DNA of 41,272 nt, from NCBI GenBank assembly GCA_017434845.1, contig JAFSGD010000011.1:1-41272 (forward strand). Reading direction: 5' to 3'. Position numbers and translations under genes: made by a program. Positions 1-6,957 of the stretch are shown here, piece after piece. Origin of the DNA: Clostridia bacterium (GTDB lineage Bacteria > Bacillota > Clostridia > Oscillospirales > CAG-382). Below the pieces are notes generated by a model, which searched no databases, was not told the DNA's origin, and saw only the letters and a program-made list of their open reading frames with translations. How positions within the stretch are numbered: the stretch's first letter is position 1; each line of letters opens with the position of its first letter.

Positions 1-1387
1 ATGCGCCTTCGGCAACAAGTCTTAAGATATCGCGCTTGTTGTTGATAGCGTTAAGGTCGAGAATAGCGCGCTGATAATCGGCGTCAACCGAGGTGGATTT
101 GTTGTAGATGGTTCTTGCGTTAACGAGAACGTCGGGCTCGCCAACATAGGTGAAGTAGCCTGCGAGCTCGTTGATAATAGCGCCGAGGCTTTCTTTATAC
201 TGCTTCATGCTGGAACGCGAAACCGCCATAACAACGTCGGAAACGGCTCTGCCCTGATTATATACGTTACCGCCGGTTGCGGTATACATTGCGGTGGATC
301 CGCCGCCGTCCATACGAACAACGTTGTTACAGCCTGCATTGATAAGAACCTGTGCAACGTTCTGAAGGTCGTAGCAGTCGGTTTCGGAGCTGATGAAGAG
401 AACGTGGGTTCCGTCGGGCTTGAAGCCAACTGCGGTCCAGCCTCTGTAAAGACCGTTAACCGCGTGGGTACCGATGGTGCTGTTGGTGAGAGTGAGGTTT
501 ACGCCATCCTGAACGAGAACGCCGGGAACGCTGAGACCGCCAACACAGTTTTCAACGTAGGGCTTAGCCTCGGCATTGGTCTCGCGTGCGGTAACCTTAA
601 TGGTTTCGCCTACCGAAATATTGGAAACGATATATTCATACTGAGAACCGGTGGGAAGCCAAAGAACGAACTGGTTCGAGCCTACAGAGCAACCGTAGGA
701 GTTGGTGTTGATCTGTGCAACCTCGCCTATAAGGTCTCTGCCGACGAAGAGCTCGGTGCCGCCGACCTTGTTACAAATAATTTCGGTGCCTGCGGTTGTG
801 GAATCGCATACAGTTCCGCAGAAGGAGTCGTAATACATAAAGCAACCGTAGGTGGTGCTGCTCTTCTTGTTGATGTTCTGAATGGTACGGGTGTAAACTG
901 CGCCGTCAACGGTGAGGTCGAAGGTGATCGCAGAGGATACTACCTTGAAGGTACCGTCGGAATCAAAGGTAAGCATGGGACCTGCATACATATCGGATGC
1001 GCAGGCAACCTTACCTTCGATGATGGTATCGCCGGAGTGTGTACCGGTAGCCATATCGAAGAAGCCGCCGTTGATAAGGCCTGCAACGTCATAGCCGTAT
1101 CTGCTGCCGGTAGCCTGGGTGTAGTGGGAGCTCATCTGCGATGCAGTGCCCGCCCAACCCATAAAGGGCATGGTGATATAATCACAGTAGTTGGGGTTAT
1201 AAGCAAGAGTCCAAGCGTTGGACGTACCGCCATCGCCTGCGGCGGTGTGCTTCTGATAGGTTACGCCGGTTTTAACGGTAGATGTTGTGGTGGGCGACAT
1301 GGTTGCCGCAGTTGCAACAAGGCAGGTTGCCGACAACATTACCAAAGCCAACGCAAGCGCAAGAATGCGCGAAGAAAGCTTCTTCAT
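1..1387 (-). CDS. Secreted phosphodiester glycosidase (NAGPA domain), C-terminus cut by window edge
   Basis: Reading is open from an ATG at 1387 to base 2 (462 codons) with no stop, so the C-terminus lies outside the window. Residues 1-27 form a signal peptide (MKK start, hydrophobic stretch, Ala-rich end). INGGFF at 105-110, MDGGGSTAMY at 359-368 and GRAVSD at 379-384 are hallmarks of the NAGPA / phosphodiester glycosidase domain, named after the enzyme that removes GlcNAc from GlcNAc-1-phosphodiesters. Residues about 170-265 form an inserted beta-rich module resembling the repeats of the GHL10 proteins at 19363-24634. A helical segment follows residue 390, and a dockerin could lie beyond the edge. 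AAGGAG stands just before the start. The neighbouring divergent nagA fits an amino-sugar role. The domain call is firm; the substrate is inferred. Confidence 0.85.
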   Translation of the reverse strand, partial: MKKLSSRILALALALVMLSATCLVATAATMSPTTTSTVKTGVTYQKHTAAGDGGTSNAWTLAYNPNYCDYITMPFMGWAGTASQMSSHYTQATGSRYGYDVAGLINGGFFDMATGTHSGDTIIEGKVACASDMYAGPMLTFDSDGTFKVVSSAITFDLTVDGAVYTRTIQNINKKSSTTYGCFMYYDSFCGTVCDSTTAGTEIICNKVGGTELFVGRDLIGEVAQINTNSYGCSVGSNQFVLWLPTGSQYEYIVSNISVGETIKVTARETNAEAKPYVENCVGGLSVPGVLVQDGVNLTLTNSTIGTHAVNGLYRGWTAVGFKPDGTHVLFISSETDCYDLQNVAQVLINAGCNNVVRMDGGGSTAMYTATGGNVYNQGRAVSDVVMAVSRSSMKQYKESLGAIINELAGYFTYVGEPDVLVNARTIYNKSTSVDADYQRAILDLNAINNKRDILRLVAEGA

Positions 1388-1424
1388 AAGATATTTCTCC
1401 TTATATTATATTTATAGTGATACC

Positions 1425-1453
1425 ATTATAACTTCCCTTTCCCGAATTGTCAA
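1425..1453 (-). promoter_or_regulatory. Sigma-A-type promoter of the NAGPA-domain gene
   Basis: On the minus strand TTGACA (1448-1453) and TATAAT (1425-1430) are both consensus and are separated by 17 bp. The start codon lies about 37 bases downstream of the -10. Confidence 0.85.
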
Positions 1454-1581
1454 TCGCTTTTTAATAATTTAACCACATTTGCCAAACTTCTGCTTTGGTT
1501 TTTGTTCAAAAAGCAACATTCAATGCCTTGTTAACCTATTTATATATCGCGCGTGATATTAATATAAATATGAAATAACTA

Positions 1582-1610
1582 TTGATTTTCGGAAACGTGT
1601 TTGCTATAAT
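1582..1610 (+). promoter_or_regulatory. Promoter of nagA-kinase operon
   Basis: TTGATT (1582-1587), 17 bp, TATAAT (1605-1610). An inverted repeat ATATC (1544-1548) / GATAT (1555-1559) lies about 25 bases upstream of the -35 and could bind a regulator of amino-sugar genes; that part is speculative. Confidence 0.75.
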
Positions 1611-1657
1611 GTAAATGAAAAAATTTGCAAAAAACTAAAAATGCGGGAGAAACAAAA

Positions 1658-2800
1658 ATGAAAGCTATTATTAACGGCAAAATCATTTTAAAGGATCGCA
1701 TTGTTGAAAACTCTGCGCTTCTTTATTCCGACGTTATCGAGGGAATCGTTCCCAACGATAAGGTTCCCGAAGGCGCCGAGATCATCGATGCAAAGGGCGG
1801 CTACGTTGCCCCCGGTCTTATCGATATACATATCCACGGCTACCTCGGAAAAGACGTTTGCGACGGCGAAGAAGAAAGCATTCGCACCATTTCCAAGGGT
1901 CTTATCGCCAACGGCGTTACCGGCTATCTGCCCACCACGATGACCGTTGACATGAAGGTTATCAAAAAGGCTCTTGAGGTTTGCCGCGCGCTTAAGGAAG
2001 AAAGCAAGAGCTGGGAAGGCTCGACCATTCTCGGTGTTCACGCCGAGGGTCCCTTTATCAGCATGGCAAAGAAGGGCGCTCAGAACCCCGATTATATTCT
2101 TAAGCCCGATGCAAAATTCGTTAAGGAATATGCCGATATAATTCGCATAATTTCGCTTGCGCCCGAAGAAGACACCGAAAACTTCGATGCTATCCGCGAA
2201 ATCCGCCGCGATACCGACGTTATCATGTCGATCGGCCACACCAGCGCCGATTATGATACCGCTATGAGATCCACTCAGGTCGGTATGCGCCACGTAACCC
2301 ACCTTTTCAACGCTATGACCGCGCTTGCACACCGCGCACCCGGCGTTGTTACCGCCGCTTTCAACAGCGACGTAAGCTGTGAGCTTATCGTTGACACCTT
2401 CCACGTCAACCCCGCCCTTTACGATATGCTTTGGAAGCTTAAGGGCAGAAAGCTCTGCTTTATCACCGACTGTCTCCCCGCGGGCGGTCTCCCCTACGGA
2501 GAATACACCCTCGGCGGAAACAAGATCATCTACCGCGATATCGTTTGCCGCCTCGAAGACGGCACCGTTGCGGGCAGTGTTCTTGCGCTCAACAAGGGCG
2601 TTTGGAATGTTTACACCAACTCTACCATTCCTCTTTGGGAATGCGTTAACGGTGCATCGCTCAACCCCGCAACAACGCTTGGCATAGATGACAAGAAGGG
2701 CTCAATCGAAGTCGGCAAGGATGCCGATATTATAATCACCGACAACGAATTTAACGTAGAAAAAACAATTATCGGAGGTAACACCAGATATGAAGCTTAA
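1658..2800 (+). CDS. nagA: N-acetylglucosamine-6-phosphate deacetylase
   Basis: Removes acetate from GlcNAc-6-P to give glucosamine-6-P in the cytoplasm, the entry step of GlcNAc catabolism and cell-wall recycling. The 380-residue protein has the amidohydrolase landmarks in order: HIHG 58-61, E130-GPF, H194-TSA, H215-LFNAM and D271 in ITDCLPAGG. These match the metal ligands and catalytic Asp of NagA. The ATG at 1658 is preferred over an in-frame TTG at 1625 because GGGAGA (1645-1650) is spaced correctly before it and the protein then begins at the usual NagA N-terminus. The stop overlaps the start of the downstream kinase gene by 11 bases, so the two are probably translationally coupled. No nagB deaminase is in the window. 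Confidence 0.93.
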   Translation: MKAIINGKIILKDRIVENSALLYSDVIEGIVPNDKVPEGAEIIDAKGGYVAPGLIDIHIHGYLGKDVCDGEEESIRTISKGLIANGVTGYLPTTMTVDMKVIKKALEVCRALKEESKSWEGSTILGVHAEGPFISMAKKGAQNPDYILKPDAKFVKEYADIIRIISLAPEEDTENFDAIREIRRDTDVIMSIGHTSADYDTAMRSTQVGMRHVTHLFNAMTALAHRAPGVVTAAFNSDVSCELIVDTFHVNPALYDMLWKLKGRKLCFITDCLPAGGLPYGEYTLGGNKIIYRDIVCRLEDGTVAGSVLALNKGVWNVYTNSTIPLWECVNGASLNPATTLGIDDKKGSIEVGKDADIIITDNEFNVEKTIIGGNTRYEA

Positions 2801-4166
2801 AGTTCAGGCAAAGCTTGACCCCCAGTTCGCTCCCCTTTCGATCGTTTGCCGCGAAATGCGCGAGGCAACCAAGGAAGACGGACAAGACCTTGTTATCGGC
2901 GTTGAAAGAAACAAGGGCTACACCACCGTTTATAAGACCCGCGTTTTCAAGGACGGCACCGGCCACGATGAAGAAAACTTTGACTTTATCGAAAGAATGG
3001 TTAAGGCTCTTCTTTGGGTTGCAGGCGGTTTCAAGGTAATTATCGCAGGCAGCGAGGTTATCGGCAACAAGATCAAGGAAGCTTATTCCGATGGCGGCAC
3101 ACGTGATTTCGACGTTCACTTTATGGAACGCGTTTACGAACGCCCCTTCGAAGTAGAGGTTCGCTCTATCGAAAACGCTCCCGTTGAAATTTCGGGCGCG
3201 GCTCCCGTTGGCAGACACTTGGACGGCTGCCGTATCGGCTTCGACGCAGGCGGATCCGACAGAAAGGTTTCGGCTGTTATCGACGGCGAAAGCGTTTACT
3301 CCGAAGAAGTTGTTTGGTTCCCCAAGATCAACTCCGACCCCGATTATCACTATCAGGGAATTCTCGAGGCTATGAAGACCGCGGCATCCAAAATGCCCCG
3401 CGTTGACGGCATCGGCATTTCCAGCGCCGGCGTTTACGTTGACAACAGAATCATGGTTGCTTCGCTCTTCCTTAAGGTCAGCGACGAGGATTTTGATAAA
3501 AAGGTTAAGAACATGTATATCGACGTTTGCAAGGAGATCGGCGAAAACATTCCGATCGAGGTTGCAAACGACGGCGACGTTACCGCACTTGCAGGCGCAA
3601 TGAACCTTAACGACAACTCGGTTCTCGGCGTTGCAATGGGCACCTCCGAAGCAGTTGGCTACGTTGACCCCGACGGAAACATCACCGGCTGGCTCAACGA
3701 GCTCGCATTCGCTCCCGTTGATTTCTGCAAGAACGCAATGGTTGACGAATGGTCGGGCGACTATGGCTGCGGCGTTAAATATTTCTCGCAGGACGGCGTT
3801 ATCAAGCTTGCTCCCTTCGCAGGCATCGAGCTCGATGAAAGCCTCTCTCCCGCAGAAAAGCTTAAGGTCGTTCAGGGTCTTATGAAAGAAGGCGACGAGC
3901 GCGCTGCCGCTATTTATGACACCATCGGTGCATATTTCGGCTATGCTATCGCGTTCTATTCCGAATTCTATGATATCAAGCACGTTCTCATCATGGGCCG
4001 TGTAACCTCCGGCGACGGCGGCGTTATTCTTCTCGAGCGCGCTCAGGAAGTTCTTGATAAGGAATTCCCCGAGCTTGCAAAGAAGATCCAGCTTCACATT
4101 CCCGACGAAAAATCCCGCCGCGTCGGTCAGTCCGTTGCAGCGGCAAGCCTTCCCAAGATCAACTAA
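2790..4166 (+). CDS. ROK/ASKHA-type sugar kinase, probably amino-sugar
   Basis: The 458-residue protein has an ASKHA kinase core starting near residue 147: DAGGSDRK (152-159) is the phosphate-1 loop, ANDGDV (259-264) carries the likely catalytic Asp261, and MGTSEAVG (283-290) is the phosphate-2 loop. In front lies an extra domain of about 145 residues that I do not recognise, and the ROK zinc motif CxCGxxGCxE is absent; only DYGCG is found near there. Family members phosphorylate glucose, GlcNAc or ManNAc. The overlap with nagA suggests a GlcNAc or related substrate, but this is inferred from context. GGAGGT at 2774-2779 is its ribosome binding site. A strong terminator follows. Sure of the kinase fold, unsure of the substrate. 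Confidence 0.75.
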   Translation: MKLKVQAKLDPQFAPLSIVCREMREATKEDGQDLVIGVERNKGYTTVYKTRVFKDGTGHDEENFDFIERMVKALLWVAGGFKVIIAGSEVIGNKIKEAYSDGGTRDFDVHFMERVYERPFEVEVRSIENAPVEISGAAPVGRHLDGCRIGFDAGGSDRKVSAVIDGESVYSEEVVWFPKINSDPDYHYQGILEAMKTAASKMPRVDGIGISSAGVYVDNRIMVASLFLKVSDEDFDKKVKNMYIDVCKEIGENIPIEVANDGDVTALAGAMNLNDNSVLGVAMGTSEAVGYVDPDGNITGWLNELAFAPVDFCKNAMVDEWSGDYGCGVKYFSQDGVIKLAPFAGIELDESLSPAEKLKVVQGLMKEGDERAAAIYDTIGAYFGYAIAFYSEFYDIKHVLIMGRVTSGDGGVILLERAQEVLDKEFPELAKKIQLHIPDEKSRRVGQSVAAASLPKIN

Positions 4167-4179
4167 TATTTCGGCATAA

Positions 4180-4219
4180 AAAAATCCCTCTCGTTACGTT
4201 AATAACGAGAGGGATTTTT
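4180..4219. terminator. Bidirectional terminator between the kinase and D-LDH genes
   Basis: Perfect long stem AATCCCTCTCGTTA / TAACGAGAGGGATT with A-tract before and T-tract after, able to stop both the plus-strand nagA operon and the minus-strand dehydrogenase. Confidence 0.92.
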
Positions 4220-4263
4220 GTTGGAAATGAATAATGAAGCACGCAAGCGTCCTCGGGGAGAAA

Positions 4264-5295
4264 TCAAAAGCATCTTCCCTTTCTTTCGTTGCGGCAGTTT
4301 TCGGTTCTTCCGCAACGATAGCAAAGCTCGTTTTCGCATTCGCCCTTTTCGAAAAACGAAACGATGTTTGCGCAGGTCGTTTCGGCAATGTTGGCAAGCG
4401 CCTCTTCGGTTAAAAACGCCTGATGCGAGGTAACCAACACGTTGGGCATGGTTATAAGACGGGCGAGGGTGTCGTCATCCATAATATGTCCCGAGAAATC
4501 CTCGAAGAAGATGTCCGATTCCTCTTCGTAAACGTCAAGGCAGGCGGCACCGACCTTACGCGATTTTATGCCCGCAAGCAAAGCCTCGGCATCGATCAGC
4601 GCGCCGCGCGAGGTGTTGATTATAACAACGCCCTTTTTCATGCCCTCGATCGCGCTTGCATCGATAAGATGCCGGGTTTCTTCGGTTAGCGGGCAATGAA
4701 GCGAGATTATATCGCTTTCGGCAAGCAGGCGATTCAGCTCAACGTATTCAAAATCGGCATCGGGTGCGGGGAATTTGTCATAGGCAAGCACCCTCATTCC
4801 GAATCCGCGGCAGATATTTATAAAAACTCTGCCGATGCGGCCGGTTCCGATAACGCCGACGGTTTTGCCGTGAAGATCAAAGCCGGTCAGCCCCGAAAGG
4901 CTGAAGTTATGGTCTTTGGTTCTTATATAAGCCTTGTGAATACGCCTTATCGACGTTAACAGCATTGCCATGGCGTGCTCGGCAACTGCATAGGGCGAAT
5001 AGGCGGGAACGTGAAAGACGTGAAGCTTTCCGAACGCGTGCTTAACGTCAACGTTATTGTAGCCCGCACAGCGCAAAGCAACGGCTTTAACGCCAAGCGC
5101 GTGCAAACGGTCGATAACCTCTGCGTTAACGGTATCGTTAACGAAAACGCAAACCCCATCGCAGCCTGCCGCAAGGCTTGCGGTATCGGCGTTGAGCTTG
5201 GTCTCGAAAAACTTAAATTCTATTTCGGCATCTTTGCCGAACCGCTCGAACGAGGGGATATCATAGGGTTTGGTGTCGAAAAATGCAAATTTCAT
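4264..5295 (-). CDS. ldhA: D-lactate dehydrogenase (D-2-hydroxyacid dehydrogenase family)
   Basis: Cytoplasmic NAD-dependent enzyme that reduces pyruvate to D-lactate in fermentation. The Rossmann motif GTGRIG is at 150-155. R230 in INTSRGALID, E259 in DVYEEE and H291 in SHQAFLTEEAL form the catalytic triad of the family, and SHQAFLTEEAL is characteristic of D-lactate dehydrogenases. An odd C-terminal tail carries four cysteines (C325, C328, C334, C342; CX2CX5CX7C) after the usual end of the fold. It is a single gene converging on the nagA operon. Another D-hydroxyacid substrate cannot be excluded. Confidence 0.85.
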   Translation of the reverse strand: MKFAFFDTKPYDIPSFERFGKDAEIEFKFFETKLNADTASLAAGCDGVCVFVNDTVNAEVIDRLHALGVKAVALRCAGYNNVDVKHAFGKLHVFHVPAYSPYAVAEHAMAMLLTSIRRIHKAYIRTKDHNFSLSGLTGFDLHGKTVGVIGTGRIGRVFINICRGFGMRVLAYDKFPAPDADFEYVELNRLLAESDIISLHCPLTEETRHLIDASAIEGMKKGVVIINTSRGALIDAEALLAGIKSRKVGAACLDVYEEESDIFFEDFSGHIMDDDTLARLITMPNVLVTSHQAFLTEEALANIAETTCANIVSFFEKGECENELCYRCGRTENCRNERKGRCF

Positions 5296-5360
5296 AATTT
5301 TCCCTCCGATTTATTATTCCTCTGTTCAATCTGCTTATACCACAATTAACCTTATAATTG

Positions 5361-5376
5361 CGTTGCACAAGCAACG
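5361..5376 (-). other. Small hairpin upstream of D-LDH
   Basis: CGTTGC / GCAACG around a four-base loop, in the 97-base gap between the dockerin gene's stop and the dehydrogenase start. There is no proper T-tract, so it may be a weak terminator of the dockerin gene or part of the dehydrogenase leader. Confidence 0.35.
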
Positions 5377-5392
5377 GTCGGAATGCCGATTT

Positions 5393-6895
5393 TTAAATCG
5401 TGTAGGTTCCGAGGCAATGGCGCTTAATAAGCGAATATTCGCTTGCATCGATCTTGCCGTTGCCGTTTATGTCGCCTCGGGTTATTTGCTCGGGGTTGAG
5501 CGTAAGCGTTTTAAGGCAATGACGCTTGGCGAGCGCATAATCCTGCGCATCGATCTTGCCGTTGCCGTTAACGTCGCCCTTGGAAACTACCACGTAAGCG
5601 AATTTGTTGTCAACAAGAGTATAGGCATCGAAGTCGGGTGTATCTTCGATATCGTAAATTAAAAATCCGTTATCGTAATTAAAGCCGAAAATGTGGTAGG
5701 CATAATAATATGAAAGGTTGGGCGTATATATCTTGGTCGATTTCTTGGTTTTAACGTCCAGGCGATAGATGGAATCGGGCGAATTGTAATACAAATAGGT
5801 TCCGTCGGTTGCGAGACGGGTGTAGTTGTCGTTCCAGGTGTAGCCCGTTCCGTAGTTTTCGGCGGGCCAGGCAAACGAAACGTCGGCGATAACGGCTTTA
5901 TCGCTCAGGCGGCGTATCTTTGCGGTTTTGCTTCCGGCGGTCTGTTCAACGTAATAGATCTCATTGCCGACAAGCGTGAACGCCGAGGTGTAATCCTTCC
6001 AATACATATTTTCATAGGTGGAATACTTTGCGGGAGTGTCATAATCGTTGGCGGTGTGGCCGCTTTCAACTATGCCCGCGTTCGAGCGCAGGAAGTTATC
6101 GTGATTTACTCTTCCGTTCATATCCCAAACGGCATCGTCCCAGGTTACGTCAACGTGATAGGGCTTTCCGCCGATATAAACGATGTTCCATGCGTGGTCA
6201 AGCTTAACCGAATTGACGACGTAGCTGTCGATGCCGACCTCGTTCAAAAGCATTTTATATGCAACCGAATAGCCTTGGCAAACGGCAACCCTATCGACAA
6301 AAACGCCGTAAATGGTATAAACGTTGTATTTGCTCTTGTCGGCAATAAAGTTTGCATAATCGTATTCGCAATAAAGCGCAAGACGGTCGTGAAGAAGCAA
6401 TGCCTTTTCAACCTCGGAAAGCTTTGAATTGCCCTTTATTCCGCGAACCAGCTTTTCAACGGCATTCTTGCATTTTTGAAGCCCTTCCTGTTGCTGCTTT
6501 GCCGTGAAGATATATTCCACCTCGACTTCAACCATTCTGTTGGTGTCGGTGTAATAATAAAACTGCATGGTTTCGGTGTTGACGTGGAACATATCGTACA
6601 TTTCATCGCGAATGAATTCGGCAACCGCGTCAATATACTTAACGTCCAGCTTGAACTTGCTGATATCTATTTTTTTCTTGCAGGAAGAAAAGCCCTTTCG
6701 CAAGACCTTTTCGAGCTCGGTCATGTTAACCTTCGAGGCAAGCTCCTCCTGCTCTTGCATACTGCTTGAGGGAACGGCACTCGGGGCTGTGGCGGCAACG
6801 CCGCCGTCGATCGCCGAAGCCGAGCTTGAAAGAATGCAGAAAACGCTTGAAAGAAGCGCAACGCAAAGAATCAACGCGGTTAGTTTGTTTTTCAT
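5393..6895 (-). CDS. Secreted transglutaminase-like protein with C-terminal dockerin
   Basis: A 500-residue exported protein with a signal peptide at residues 1-28. The transglutaminase-like core carries Cys206 in the CQGYS motif, His234 in LDHAWN and Asp249 in the HVDVTWDD strand, the papain-like triad of the family; bacterial members are usually peptidases or amide-hydrolysing enzymes. A beta-rich stretch (about 280-435), perhaps a propeller-like or binding region, follows. Residues 439-500 form a type I-like dockerin: two calcium loops DxNGNGxID, each followed by a helix with K-R-H-C-L. Function on peptide cross-bridges or glycoproteins is inferred only. A GGGGG-containing ribosome binding site precedes the ATG. 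It lies downstream of the GH3 dockerin gene, separated by a hairpin. Confidence 0.82.
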   Translation of the reverse strand: MKNKLTALILCVALLSSVFCILSSSASAIDGGVAATAPSAVPSSSMQEQEELASKVNMTELEKVLRKGFSSCKKKIDISKFKLDVKYIDAVAEFIRDEMYDMFHVNTETMQFYYYTDTNRMVEVEVEYIFTAKQQQEGLQKCKNAVEKLVRGIKGNSKLSEVEKALLLHDRLALYCEYDYANFIADKSKYNVYTIYGVFVDRVAVCQGYSVAYKMLLNEVGIDSYVVNSVKLDHAWNIVYIGGKPYHVDVTWDDAVWDMNGRVNHDNFLRSNAGIVESGHTANDYDTPAKYSTYENMYWKDYTSAFTLVGNEIYYVEQTAGSKTAKIRRLSDKAVIADVSFAWPAENYGTGYTWNDNYTRLATDGTYLYYNSPDSIYRLDVKTKKSTKIYTPNLSYYYAYHIFGFNYDNGFLIYDIEDTPDFDAYTLVDNKFAYVVVSKGDVNGNGKIDAQDYALAKRHCLKTLTLNPEQITRGDINGNGKIDASEYSLIKRHCLGTYTI

Positions 6896-6920
6896 AAATG
6901 AACCCCCTTTTTATTAAGAA

Positions 6921-6945
6921 GGACCGCCGAGAAGATCGACGGTCC
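6921..6945 (-). terminator. Probable terminator after the GH3 gene
   Basis: GGACCG / CGGTCC stem with a further inner CGA/TCG pairing. It is followed on the minus strand by TTCTTAATAAAAA, a weak T-tract, so read-through into the next gene is possible. Confidence 0.6.
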
Positions 6946-6957
6946 GACGTTTATCGG

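Noticed and set aside
404..1417. A long plus-strand open frame of about 337 codons
   Set aside because: It is the antisense shadow of the NAGPA gene. The translation is a low-complexity Gly/Ala/Val mix without motifs, while the minus strand gives a signal peptide and clear domain signatures.
2769..4097. A 442-codon minus-strand open frame opposite the kinase gene
   Set aside because: Shadow frame caused by the GC-rich codon pattern. It has no motif and the kinase reading is convincing.
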